Shown here: one piece after another, positions 21,977-32,970 of the stretch
Layout of the letters: each line of letters starts with the position of its first letter
Numbering within the stretch: position 1 is the first letter of the stretch
Source of the DNA: Chara braunii
Taxonomy: Eukaryota; Streptophyta; Charophyceae; Charales; Characeae
DNA: 60,379 bases
Assembly (NCBI GenBank): GCA_003427395.1
Contig: BFEA01000294.1
Location: 771,643 to 832,021, forward strand
Reading direction: 5' to 3'
Program-made: the position numbers and the translations under genes
The notes under the pieces: generated by a model
What the model saw: only the letters and a program-made list of their open reading frames with translations
Told to the model about the DNA's origin: nothing
Database searches by the model: none

Positions 21977-23731
21977 GTGACTGATCTAACCCGCCTTGAC
22001 ACTCCATGGGAATGGGCAGACGTATGTGAGGCTGCTTTCAAAAGATTGAAGCATGCCCTTACACATAATGAGGTTCTCATGGTTCCCGATCCTCAAAGGC
22101 CATTTGTAGTGACCACTCACGCAAGCCAATATCACATTGGCGCAGTGTTGGCTGAGCAGGAAGGGAAAAAGTTACGGTCGATCGAGTACATGAGTTAGAA
22201 GATGCCATCCAAGAAATTGGCGAAGTCCACCTACAAAAGGGAACTCTACGCCCTCTACAAGGCACTTGTCCACTGGAGACACTATCTGTTGGGACAATTC
22301 ATCTATTTGAGGACTGACCATCAGACACTCAAGTGGATCAAGACACAACCTATTCTTTGTGACACACTCAAACGCTGGATTGAAGTCATAGATCAATATG
22401 ACTACAAACTACATTATGTGAAAGGAGAGTATAACAAGGTTGCTGATGCACTGTCATGTAGGGCAGACTACCTGGGTGCGCTGATCACCGAGTTTGGCTT
22501 ATCAGACAATGTAACTCGATCCTTGGTGGAAACCTACAAGGAAGACCTTGTCACGATGAACATCATCCACAAACTTGAGGCCCGGGACAAGGCCACAACT
22601 GATGAGGTTGTGATGGTGGATGGGTTGCTCTTTCTTGAGAAGCCAGGGTTCAAGCGACTGGTGGTGCCCTCTAGAGAGATTTTGCATAGTTTATTTTTAG
22701 GTGAGTGCCATGATGCAACATGACACTTCGGCTACAAGAAGACTAGTGCTAACTTGGTACAACGATTCTGGTGGCCTAACATGCTTGACGATGCAAAGAC
22801 TTACATTCAGACTTGCCAAGTCTGTCAGCGGGATAAGCCATGGATGCAAGCCCCGCTTGGGTTACTAAAGCCTTTACCCATTCCTGCTGGTCCGGGACAG
22901 AGTGTTTCCATGGACTTCATGACCAGCAAGAGTGGCAAGAGGCATATCTTCGTCATAGTTGATGGGTTCATTAAGTATGCTAGACTAGTCGCCATGCCTG
23001 AGACTGCCAGGATTGAGCACGTCATCAAGTTATTTATGGATAACTGGGTGCGTGACTTTGGTCTTCCAAAGACGATTGTTAGTGAGAGAGATGTCCGGTT
23101 CACCAGCGAGATGTGGAAAAAGGCCGCTGAACAGATGGGAAGCCAGCTCCAAATGACTTTTGGGAATCATCCTGAAGCCAATGGGCAGGCTGAACAAATG
23201 AACCGTGTGGTGCAGCATCTGTTGAGGCACTATATCAAGCCCAGCCAGGATGACTGGGATGAGAAACTACCTCTCATCGACAGCCTGTACAATAATGTTG
23301 TACATAGCACCACCGGCGTCAGTCCTAATCAGCTGCATCTGGGGTGGAAGCATAGATCTGCTCTAGACTTTCTCCTGCCTGAAAATTGAACTGCTGCAAC
23401 TCCTAGAACCATTGAATTTGGTGTCCAATATGAGAAGTTGTTGCAGCAACATGTCGAGCACATCAAGAAATCTGAGGAAGCAATGATTGCTTCTGAGAAT
23501 GAGCATCGCCGACAGTCCACATTTCAGGTAGGGGAACGTGTCTGGGTCATGGCTAGTGAGTTGGGACATGAGTTTGGCATCTCTAGAAAACTAATACCTC
23601 AATATTTCGGTCCCTGGGAAGTCTTGGATATTGTGGGTAGTGATTTGGATGGTCACTCGTACGTAATACATATCCCTGGTCACCTAGGCACTTCCGCCTC
23701 AAAGCTTGCACCTTTCGCTGAAACAGAATAG
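21977..23731 (+). pseudogene. Element 2 RNase H and integrase
   Basis: The region stays in one reading frame with three in-frame stops, at 22196-22198 (TAG), 22721-22723 (TGA) and 23387-23389 (TGA). RNase H shows VTTHASQYHIGAVL, where the first catalytic Asp is His, then YLRTDHQTLKW. The integrase zinc domain has GECHDAT, stop, HFG, then CQVCQRDK. The DDE core has SMDFMTSKSG, IVSERDVRF (Glu where Asp is usual) and HPEANGQAEQMN. The GPWEVLDIVG segment near 23610 is the integrase C-terminal fold. Point changes, not indels, are the main damage here. Confidence 0.92.
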
Positions 23732-23771
23732 TTTCCATCAAGGTGACCATCCATGGTTGGGGGTAGGCCGC

Positions 23772-23922
23772 CTAAACCTGTGAGAGAGTACAAGAGTACA
23801 GTTCAGGCATCATACTGATCCCAAGGAAGACCAATGGTTTACAAGGGAGGAACTTGTCAAGACAGCTCCTCAAATCGTGGCCGAATATGAAAGGAAATTG
23901 AAGGGGAAGGAACCAGCATGAA
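23772..23922 (+). pseudogene. Element 2 chromodomain-like tail
   Basis: A short frame encodes HHTDPKEDQWFTREEL followed by IVAEYERKLKGK and a stop at about 23920. It matches the end of a chromodomain as in Element 1 (DRWFTRKYL). The N-terminal part of the domain is degraded. Confidence 0.55.
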
Positions 23923-23942
23923 GCATCTCAGCAGACTTTTGA

Positions 23943-23959
23943 AGCTAAGGGGGATGGAA
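23943..23959 (+). other. Element 2 polypurine tract
   Basis: agctaagggggatggaa lies immediately before the right LTR. Confidence 0.7.
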
Positions 23960-25048
23960 TGCGAGGAATGAGCCATCGCGGGGCCCTTATCAGACATGCA
24001 CATGTTCTGGCCAGAGGCCCCCAGCAAGACAAGTGCCCGCCCTAAGTGAAGGCGGGCCTGAATATTCACTAGAGCCCAAAATTCGATATTTTTCATATCT
24101 GGGTACTGAGGCTGTTACAGCCCGCCATTGGTCAATTGGACGTGTGAGCCTCCCTAAGCCGCGTCGCACAGTTTGACCCAGGCTGTGGCAGTTGCGCCTG
24201 ACACATACTCACAATGCAGGGCCGATACATCACGAAGTGGCTACAGGCCTACGCAAAAGCAGCACTGTCGACGTACATACCCCGGGTCCTGTGCAAATGC
24301 AGGAAACAGCCCAAGTCTGGAGACTTAGGCCGTGCCCAACTGTAAAGGGCCCAGGCCCTCAACTGCAGCACTGGGTCTGGGCGCAGGTACTGGGGCCCAG
24401 CCGGAAGCTACTGGCAGCTTCCAGCCAGGCCACACGCAGCCAACCAGAGGCTGCCACTTCCATATAGGAAAGAGGGAAGCCAGGGTCTAGCATTTTGTCC
24501 CACGCACACAATGTGGCCACGCTGCTGCACTGCTGCGTTAGAGGCTGCGTGCTGCGCTGAGGCCAGAGCGCGTGCGGGCGCGTGCGTGGTGGAGAGGGGC
24601 GTTGCTGGGCAGCGGAGCGCAAGCAGCCATAGACGGGCTGTAAGAGGACGATCGGTGGTCTTCAGGAAGGACGCGAGTGTGGGTGGACAGGGTCTGATGA
24701 GGGGAGACGAGATACGTACCTGGTACATGAGAGAGGTCGGCTATGGTGTTGACGTCATGTACATTGGTCTTCGAGAGTCGAAGTAAGCCTGTTGCGAGAA
24801 TGCGGATGTAGGTAGGATAGTCGAGTGGTGTGGGCTTAGCGCTAGGCGCAAGACAGAAAGGAGTGACTTTGGATACTTTGTTGGTGTGGCCTGAGGGCTT
24901 GAACATTGGCTCGTTACTTCATTGTATTGCTCTCATTTGGATGGAATCTCGGTGCATTTGTGTTGTCTGCTTGTACACGACTACTTGGACATCTGTGTGA
25001 TTTCGCAACTTGGTTTTCTGTATATCGTTCCCACTCATACTCCTTGCA
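23960..25048 (+). repeat. Right LTR of Element 2, also serving as left LTR of Element 3
   Basis: It is about 1.09 kb and matches 16164-17229. A PBS (TGGTATCGGAGCTG, 25052-25065) and leader follow it directly, so it heads a second internal region as well as ending Element 2. Confidence 0.85.
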
Positions 25049-26190
25049 ATTTGGTATCGGAGCTGTTTCGAGATCGTCACTTACCTGGCACTGGCGACAT
25101 TGTTACTTGGTGCGCTGACGATGCTTCTGTGCAGTAGGGATACTTTGGCGCTGGCTTGATATAGAGGGGCCGGCCGCTGGAAGGCTGTGGCCACAATGTG
25201 GGAGTTGTGGCCCACGCTGTGGCGCCATCGGATGCATGTACGATGATGAGAGCATGCTGATGTGGCATTTTGGCTGAGGTGACACTGCATTGCGTTGTGG
25301 GTGGTACCAAAGCTATAACCGGTCATTGAAATGCACATCGGCGCAATTGGTGAGAAATATGTGGTTGGGGGCAGCTATCTCCAGGTACGGTTTTCCCTTA
25401 CCTTATCTACCCTCTCAATCTCTTCTTACCGTGAGGAAGTGAGTCCAACCTTGATTGTCCTCTCTTTTGTGTGAGGAGTCGTGAGCGCTCTACCTTGAGA
25501 GACGACATTCTTCCCGGTGGCGCATCTGGCAAGAGAAGGCGGTGCCTCTAAAGGGCCCTGGTTGAAGCACGGGTGACGATCCACATGCCAAACCATGGGA
25601 GTAGTACATGCAGGTCTACTTTGTCCTTTAAAGGCTCTTTGCTGCGCTGATAAAAGGGGTGTGCGGACTGATCAGTCCTAAGCAGACGCAAACCAGACCG
25701 TCTGTGAATATTTCTGGCAGTTGTCTGGTCTGTCCACTGGCTGTGATCTTCTTCCTGATTGCGACGTTAAATAATTCATGAGGACCGTGGGGGTTGTCCT
25801 TAAACTGCCTCTTCAGTCAGACGTAAGGCTCGCTGCACATGAGGGAAAACAACGGCCAGTTCTGGTCGTAAGCATATGCCTCGGGCACAGGGGTGGGCGC
25901 TAATGCACACCTTAGACACCGCCGCTTGATGATGGCTACAAGCACATTGGATACAAGGGAGGAAGATTCCAATTGAGACTCAACTGTCATACACAACCAC
26001 ACCCATTGTGCATACATCTGCTCACATAATTTATTCTTTTTTTGATTAGTTGGTTGACAGACTGCTAACACCTCACAGACAGACTAGACTAGAAATGTAG
26101 TGTTTTACCATAGCCAGCTCTCTTCGAAGCTGTTGTAAGAGAACTAATCAAACCAGATTTATATTATGTGTACAGTCTGTGTGAACGCTG

Positions 26191-26500
26191 TTTTTTTTTT
26201 TTTTTTTTTTTTTTTTCGATTGTAGCGCTGATTTTTTTTATTTTTTTATTTTTATTTTTTTTTTTTTCAAATGAAGATTGAGGCCGGGGTCCTCACAGTC
26301 TACCCGGAGTAACCGAACCGAACATGCTGAGAACCAGGCTCAGCGTCCCTAATGTGATGATGATGGTGATGCTAGTGGTGATGGACTTCTAGTGATTCTT
26401 AGAAAAGTGTAAGATAGTAATTCCGATGATGATGATAATGATGATGATGATGATGATGATGATGGTGATTAGTATATAAAGGAGACTATGCTATACCCTC
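26191..26500. repeat. T-runs and (GAT)n simple repeats in the Element 3 leader
   Basis: A run of about 26 T lies at 26191-26216, a second T-rich tract at 26231-26267, and (GAT)n at 26425-26467. These replace the expected end of the leader. Confidence 0.85.
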
Positions 26501-26754
26501 AGAGACCTATTTTTATTTTGATTAGTTAGATGTACTGCCATTGACATCTGACAGACAATGTGCTTTCTGTTTGCAAACTAGTCAAAGTAGAATAGTATCA
26601 TTTGTAGGAATCCGAACTTACCTGTTGAACCCAAATGCATCTACTCTAACACAGCCAACAATTATTTAGTAATTTATTTTTAATTGGTGTGTACATTATG
26701 TTGCGGTAGGCAATTTGATTGTCCTAGTGCAGGCAGTGTATAGTGTTGTAGCCT

Positions 26755-27650
26755 ATGAGCGACAGGGAGGACACTAGAGAGGACGACCGGATCTTGCGAT
26801 CGGCTAGACGCCCAATTGACCACTTGGCATTAGGAGCAGAGGGCGACAAATATTTTTTTTGCCAGCGTAGGGAGAGACAGCAGCACCAGAGGAGAGCTAG
26901 AGCAGCAGAGGCTAGCAGGGCGCTCGTAAGCGAAACTGCAGCTTCGGAAGCCATGGCCACTTCTGCGCAGCAGACTTCTGAGGCTGGTAGTTCAGGTTCT
27001 GTAGGGTCAACGGTCGCGCAGACCCAAAGTCAGCCCACTGGCATTATGGCAAGCCAGCCATTAGTGATGACTCCCGAGGAGGTCGCCATACAGCGAGCTG
27101 ATGATCGCGAGGCACAACTACGGCAGGCGTTGGGAGAGATTAAGGCTGAAAAAGAGAGAATGATAAGGAGAAGAGTCAGGATGCAGCGGAGGCAAGCGGA
27201 CGTTAGTGAGTTAGAGGAGATGGACACTACAGAGATGGAGGATGACGTGAGGACCATACGGTCGGTCTTGTTGAGCGTAGTAGAGATGCAAGATCACCAA
27301 ATTGAGATCTTATAGGACATCCAACAAAGTCTGACTGTGTTAGTCGGGCGAATGCAGGCGTCACCATCACCATCCGGGCCCGGTGCCTGGCCCGTTGTAC
27401 ATCCTCCTCCTTTTGTCCCACCGGTGACTGTGGTATCCCCACATACAGCCCCAGCATCGGTCCAGACCGTTTCCCTGGGCATGCCATTATCAGGAGGGTT
27501 CTCAACAGGTCCTAGTTTGCAGGTTCCTGTACAGACAGTGTTCACCCAACCTCCGTCGCAGGTTGTAGTAAGTGTGCAGCCTGATGTCTCACAGTCTGCA
27601 GAACCGCAGGGTAGACAGCCCCAGCAGTTGGTGCAGTAGCCTGCACCACA
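26755..27650 (+). pseudogene. Element 3 gag, N-terminal part
   Basis: ATG at 26755 opens a frame of 186 codons starting MSDREDTREDDRILRSARR. It contains a charged helical stretch with coiled-coil character (IKAEKERMIRRRVRMQRRQ) and a stop at 27313-27315. The same frame continues, rich in Pro, Val and Gln, to a second in-frame stop at 27637-27639. This layout of acidic start, coiled coil and Pro/Gln linker matches the degraded front of Element 2 gag. Confidence 0.75.
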
Positions 27651-27719
27651 GGGTCCACAACCCGGTGTGATGCAGGGACTGGGACAAAGCCAGTGGGTAC
27701 CAAAAACGACCATCGCTGC

Positions 27720-28600
27720 TCCTAACCTTTTACCGGGGACAAGAGGGGCGAATACCTCGACACTTGGTTGAGGGCAGTGCCGGTCTATGTCAAGTGTAAG
27801 CTTACCTTGCCGCACGAGGACGTGCTTGTGGCTGCATCCTACCTAGAGGGTAGTGCAACATGATGGTTGAGTGGTTTAGTGCAGCTCCAGGGGTATGGTC
27901 ATGACTTTCGCGCTTGGGCGGTCACCCAAAAACTGGATGACTTCCTCAAGTTGGTGGAAGACAAGTGGCATGATCCTCAAGAGGCCCAAAAGGCCACTGA
28001 TGCGATCCTGACACTGCACATGAGGCAGTTCAAGTCAGTAAGGGAGGCCACTGATGCTGTAGAGCGTCTGATCTGGGTCCTTGGGGTTCACTATGACCCC
28101 CAGGTCTTACTCACCTCCTACCTGAGATGCTTTCCCATGCCTCTTAGGAATCACTTGGCAGGTGAGGCCAACATCAACATGCAGAACTTTCCCTCGTTCA
28201 GTAAGAAGGCCCTAGACCTTGAGGCAAAGATAGGGCATGGACATAACCCCACGACGGATGGTAGGAAGAAGGCACTGCCTCCCAACTGGAAGGCGAAGGG
28301 CCGCATCATGTTCGTCGACAACGATGGTTCTACCATCGAGTTGGACGACGAGTTCCGGGAGTAGGTTCAGAGGCAGGCAGCGTAGAGGCTTCAGGGGGTG
28401 GAGTAGTCGCTGCCGTAGCTCAAAAAGGAAAGGCGACCGGTAGATGCCGTGGAGGTTCCCGGTCAAGGAGTCAAGTTGACCCCAATGCTCCTCCATGGGA
28501 GAAAGCGGGTCACACTAAGGACGTGTGGAGAGATCGGTATACAAGGCAGGCTTGTATCCGTTGTGGCCAATATGGCCATAACCAATTCAAGTGCCGAAAT
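27720..28600 (+). pseudogene. Element 3 gag, capsid part and zinc knuckle
   Basis: LDTWLRAVPVY near 27760 begins the retrotransposon gag domain. An in-frame stop near 27860 separates it from the longest piece at 27867-28364 (FLKLVEDKWHDPQEAQKATD, GVHYDPQVLLT, FSKKALDLEAKIGH). Further frame changes precede the zinc knuckle CIRCGQYGHNQFKC at 28553-28594, with standard CX2CX4HX4C spacing. It is collinear with Element 2 gag and shows where rps14 was inserted there. Confidence 0.85.
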
Positions 28601-28779
28601 AAGAAGGTAACCGTAAAGATCCCGCCTATGATGGGCCAGGCGTTGGGATCCTCCGCTCCCGTTGGTAGCAATGTAGCTAGCACTTCTGGCACTGCTCCGG
28701 GAAACAAGTCGGGCCAGTAGGAATAGTAGTTGTTCCTGCTAGGGTTGAGGTGGTGGACACACCCTCACCATCTTGAGAG

Positions 28780-29450
28780 ATGGCCCAAGCTACTGACTCC
28801 ATCGTCGTCCCGCAAACACGTTCAGACCCATTGACCCTCTGTTCGATGAATGTGTTTGAGTCCTTAAAGGAGCTAGAGGAGTGGATCAGATCAGACCCGC
28901 TAGCTTCTTGGACTGCATTGGTCAAAGCCCCTAAGGGTGAGATGTTCGTCAGCGAGGTAGTCATTGGCGGCCGCAAGGCCGGGGCCTATTATGACACTTG
29001 CTCAACACGGAATTTCATTAGTCGCGCCTGCGTTGAGAGGCTGCGCTTACAGGGGCAAGTCCAGCGCCTGAGTCGACCTGTGGAGTCAACCTGTGCCAAC
29101 AGACTACGCATGGTAGTCAATGACTACCTCCAGGATGTTGAGTGTTGTTTCCCGTACGCGGGAGGGGAACTGAGGCATCGAGTCTCATTCCTAGTGAGCG
29201 ATGAACTCCCCATGGATTTGTTGTCAGGTATGTACTACCTCTTTGTGGCAAAGCCCCAGTTTGACTGGGACCCAAAAGTGGTCAAACACACTTTGCCAGG
29301 TGGAGAGACCGCCAAATTACGTAAGTTCAAAGCTAGTAGTCTGATCGAGTCCCATGGATGCATGTGTTCGGCCGCGTTCTATAATTACTATAAGCAAAAT
29401 CAGGAGGAGGGTATGTATCTAGTTTATGTCTCTGCTGCAGGCGAACACGA
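28780..29450 (+). pseudogene. Element 3 aspartic protease region
   Basis: The open frame reads LASWTALVKAPKGEMFV, then AYYDTCSTRNFIS at about 28984-29022. The catalytic triplet is DTC, not DTG or DSG, so activity is doubtful. SFLVSDELPMDLLSGMYYL and FYNYYKQNQEEGMYLVYV follow, as in Element 2. Family similarity ends about 29440, and the remaining ORF to 29541 is unrelated sequence. Confidence 0.85.
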
Positions 29451-30996
29451 CTCTTGTCGGGTGAGAATGCACTGGGCGTCAGATCGTGCACCCGTTTTTG
29501 TACCAGGTGAGGCACTTTCTTGGAGAATTGAGGTCTGGTGATAGGTTGTCGCATTATAATTTTATAGGTTGCCTTTGGCATTGTAGAGAGAAGGTTGTTC
29601 AGTTGCACCTATAACTCAGGAGAGTGATTGTTGTTTCGGATGTAGAGCGGGGATCTCTTTGATATTGTAAGGCCTTTGTTCATGATTCTGCATCATAATA
29701 TTGTGTGTGAGATGGAGGAGAGAGATATGCTTTCGAGTGTGAGGTTTGTGCAGTGGGTTGGAGAGAATGTATTATTTAGGCTGACTAAAGGAGTAAAGTA
29801 TTAAAGTGCCTTGGTTGAATGTCAAAAGAAGCTTCTGCTATTTTTGAAATGGGATTTAGGTGAGGTTAGGACCGTGGTGTATGAGTAATAATCAGTCTCA
29901 TGTCATTATCATGTGAATATGAGACAAGTTGTTTATCTGAACCGAATAAAGGAGATGTTGGCGGAGCTGCTTCAGCATGGTGCGGTGGAGGAGGACAAGG
30001 AGGGACTTCAGGCGATTGTTGTTGAATTCATCGTGTTGTTGAAGTTGTTAAAAAAACTTCAGTGCAAGTATACGTACTTGGAGACCATGATGTGTTCTAT
30101 TCTTGAAGCGAAGTGCATAAGATGTGGAGCGAAGGTCCATAATGAAGGAACTGATCAAGGAGGGAGTGAGATTCAAAATAGTGATGAAGATTTTGCGGTG
30201 ATGGTTGATAATCAGTTTTACGATGTTCTATTTCGAAACCTCAAGCGTGGAAGTTGACTAAGAATTTGATGGAGCGGTAGAATTTGATGCAACAAATTTG
30301 CAATAGTAATGGTAAGAATTGTTCAGATTATCGGAGATATGATTATGTTGACTCGGTTGGCCTATGCGGTTGTGAATTGTTATTGGATATGGAGTGTTTT
30401 TTTTTTAAATATCGGCAGTTGTAGACGGAGGGGTTAGTCTAGTGTATTTGTTTGTTGTAGTCTGTGTTTTTGGACCTGCGAAGTTCGATATTTTGCACGT
30501 CGGATGTCCATTGTTGAGCTCAATAAGCAATGGATGGATGATCTGGTTTGAGCGTTTAGTTTCATATTTAGATTCAGTTCTTTGTGGTTCCATGATAATT
30601 TGAAGTCGTGATAATATGGATTTTGGAGCTATAATCGCATAGGTTCTTAACGTGTGGCAAATTTTGTTATCGGTTATAATATAATCAATGGATGCTCAAC
30701 GACATGATTTGTCTGTGTTGATGTTTATTGGAGAAGGCAAAAGAAGCCTGGAGATTTTTCGTGTAATTGCTATCTGTTACATGGGCAATCCATTGATGTT
30801 GTATTTATGTATGATTTTGAAATTATGTGATGGTTTGTTGGAATATATAGGTTGAGAATTGAGTTGATATTTGGGGATGCTATTTGGGATCGAGTGGTGA
30901 GAATGTGATGGTTTGTATTTGTAGGAAGGATGTAAATGTTGTTCGGTGTGTTTCAGAAACGTATGTCATGAGGACATTTGATGATGAATGATTGAA
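29451..30996. other. AT-rich region without recognised genes
   Basis: This stretch is richer in A and T than the retroelements around it. Its only notable frame is 29913-30257. No LTR, tRNA or protein family is recognised. It separates the truncated Element 3 from the mitochondrial fragments. Confidence 0.4.
29913..30257 (+). CDS. Unrecognised ORF, 114 codons
   Basis: The frame starts MNMRQVVYLNRIKEMLAEL and holds Leu-rich helical stretches, a CIRCGAKVH segment that could be half of a zinc site, and an acidic C-terminal part. I recognise no family. It could be a chance frame in AT-rich DNA or a relic of a transposon gene. Confidence 0.2.
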   Translation: MNMRQVVYLNRIKEMLAELLQHGAVEEDKEGLQAIVVEFIVLLKLLKKLQCKYTYLETMMCSILEAKCIRCGAKVHNEGTDQGGSEIQNSDEDFAVMVDNQFYDVLFRNLKRGS

Positions 30997-31129
30997 TATG
31001 CTCCGAGAATTATTTCACGTAAATTTGTGCATGAGCCAATGCAAATAGGAATAAAAGCGGTGGATAGCCTTGTTCCAATAGGTCGTGGTCAAGGAGAACT
31101 TATTATTGGAGATAGACAAATAGGATAGA
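30997..31129 (+). pseudogene. atp1: Mitochondrial atp1 fragment
   Basis: One frame encodes [20 protein letters not shown], then [11 protein letters not shown], the segment of the ATP synthase alpha subunit that leads into the P-loop (GDRQTGKT). The VHEPMQ and KAVDSL spellings match mitochondrial atp1 rather than plastid atpA. It ends in a stop where GKT should be. It is a nuclear mitochondrial insertion, not a gene. Confidence 0.85.
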
Positions 31130-31485
31130 CGGATTTGGGTTGTACTCAGCAAGCGCAGTACAGCCCCCAACTCAGATTTGAAAAAAAATTAGTGGATGGT
31201 TGTTTTCTGATTGGTCGGCAGACCGCCAACTGATCGGCCTTACTGGTCAGATGCAATACCGTCGGCGGTCGGGGTCAGTGGTCGACAGGGATGCAACCCT
31301 GGGCACAAGGTAAAATCGTATATCTGGCAAAGGGATAAGGGCCAAAACTTCAATCTGACTTGCTCAAAATTACCGAAGTGCCCTCCGAATCGTGCGAAAT
31401 AGTTGCCCATTACACGACTCACTAACTCTACTTGCTTTGAGTTTTCTTACCTATTTGGCGGGGTTTCACTGGATCAAGTGACCAG
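31130..31485. other. Spacer between atp1 and nad2 fragments
   Basis: About 350 bases with no mitochondrial or transposon similarity that I recognise. The block 31205-31290 contains short repeated words (gtcggc, ggtcg) but no clear structure. Confidence 0.35.
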
Positions 31486-31740
31486 TTTCCCTTGTGGGCA
31501 CTTGATGTATACGAGGGCTCTCCTACTTTTGTCACAACTTTCTTTTCTATAACACCTAAGATTGTTGTTCCTCCGAATATATTAGTTTTTATGATCCAAC
31601 ATGGCAAACAATCTTCTTTTTTTGCAGTATTGCTTCCATGATATTAGGGGAATTAGCCGCAATGGCTCAAAACAAAGTCCAAAAACTTTTGATTTATAAA
31701 AAATAAAATGGCGAAAAAGAAGAGTTCATGTTGGGCTATA
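31486..31740 (+). pseudogene. nad2: Mitochondrial nad2 fragment
   Basis: Readable pieces are FPLWALDVYEGSPTFVTTFF, SITPKIVV and, after a frame change, ASMILGELAAMAQNKVQKLL. These match the plant NADH dehydrogenase subunit 2 region VYEGSPT...SMILGALAAMAQTKVKRLL. Bases 31723-31740 resemble the next codons (SSIGHVGY) with a small deletion. It is a decayed nuclear mitochondrial insertion. Confidence 0.8.
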
Positions 31741-32149
31741 AGTAGTATAGATCAGCATAGCGGTGTTCATCAGAAGTGTGATAATAAATAGCTTGGATGA
31801 TGAATATATCCAACGGGTTATAAAATGGTTTTATTGGATAGGTTTAAAGGATATTTCGTGTCGTTTGTCATTCAATCACTTAATGAGTGTGTGAGTCGAT
31901 GAGCTGGTCGAAGCCTGTTTGTGTTAATTGGTCATAGATTCTATGAGTTACTCTTGTAGGAAGGCAAGCAACCAATTAGTGGATTTTTTTGCAGTCTCCT
32001 TGTGACTGTGTTTGTCAGTCACGCGATGAGTGTGGGAGTCAATACGTATATTAGTTTTGTGAGTCGGTTAGTGACACTGTCAGTTAGGCGGTGAGTTGGT
32101 CTGTAGTCAGTGGTTAGCCGGTTAGTCACACTGTCAGCCAAAGATTCAC
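31741..32149. repeat. Degenerate GTCA/GTTA-type repeat (internal part of the 5-kb-LTR element)
   Basis: From about 31860 to 32130 the words gtcagtta, gtcggtta and gagtcggt recur with drift. The same texture fills 46680-47230 in the other internal region of this element family. Confidence 0.5.
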
Positions 32150-32640
32150 TTGGCTGCGCACCCAGAAAGTGCCTTTATGGGGTGAGCCACCGAATACGTA
32201 ACACAGTCTTTCGGTAGGGAATCCAGTAAGGCAGTGAGTCATTGTGTGAGCACGTTGTCGAGCCCATCGGTCTCGGACACGTACCGAGGAGGGAAACGTG
32301 GGACCCTCACGACCTTGCCACACAAGAGTGTGCGAAGGAGTAACACCCAAGTGCCACTCCGGCCATGTGGGCCAGCTATACCTCTCACGGCTCCTACGAC
32401 AAGACAGGGCTCCTCGAGGTATAACTTCCCTCCACCTAAGAGGTTGTCACCACCCTTAGGTAGGTGTGTCCCTGTTGAGCTACTAGTCTACAATACGAAA
32501 GTTTTTACTTCCGATCGCAGACGTGGACCAGCCGAGGGCGTTTTCTCGTTTTGTTGTAGCATAGGTATACGCACGGTAGAGCGCGTAAGAGTGACCTATG
32601 TAAACGTCGAGCATCAGGGCGCTAATCTCCCGACCGAATT
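32150..32640 (+). repeat. Internal block W of the 5-kb-LTR element, copy 1
   Basis: 32320-32570 matches 48270-48440: shared words include tacctctc, ctacgacaag/ctacgacagg, ctgtcaccaccctta/ttgtcaccaccctta, gagggc(g/a)ttttctc and cataggtat. No protein is conserved between the copies, so a structural or regulatory role is more likely than coding. Confidence 0.6.
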
Positions 32641-32970
32641 ATCGTATATATAGACTTGATCGGCGAACTGTAGCGCTAACGGTAAAATACTAAGCTATCG
32701 CGAACTCGTCTATCTAGCTATTCAATCTACAAGGGCGTAATGAGGGTTATTTGTATTAATATTGAGGAGTTGGGCCTAAGCTATGTGCATATCTAACGAA
32801 TGGATTAAGTCTGACAAGGAAGATAACCATAAAGACATTTTCCTGGAGGTTATCTAGTCCCGACATTATCATTAGCAATAAGCGATCCTATCTCCTACGG
32901 CTCCTCAAGAGGCCGAAAGTGCAGACTGGTCGATATGAATTCTAATCATTTTCCAAGGAGGTCAGAGACA

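Larger units (their letters stand above)
16164..25048 (+). mobile_element. Element 2: Ty3/gypsy LTR retrotransposon, degenerate
   Basis: LTRs at 16164-17229 and 23960-25048 begin TGCGAGGAAT and end CTCCTTGCA. Each is followed by a TGGTA(T/G)CGGAGC PBS. A purine tract precedes the right LTR. Internal order is gag, protease, RT, RNase H, integrase, C-terminal domain. By eye the first ~168 LTR bases differ at about 11 positions, more divergent than Element 1. No clean target duplication is evident, because Element 3 internal sequence continues directly from the right LTR. The gag carries a captured mitochondrial rps14 segment. Confidence 0.9.
25049..29450 (+). mobile_element. Element 3: truncated gypsy internal region (PBS, leader, gag, protease)
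   Basis: The PBS is at 25052-25065. The leader to 26190 is nearly the same as 17247-18390. Low-complexity sequence and a TATATAAA motif (about 26471-26478) follow, then gag and protease. Similarity to gypsy ends near 29450, and RT, RNase H, integrase and the right LTR are absent. Its gag-protease is clearly related to, but not the same subfamily as, Element 2, although the leaders are close. That suggests recombination between related elements. Confidence 0.8.
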
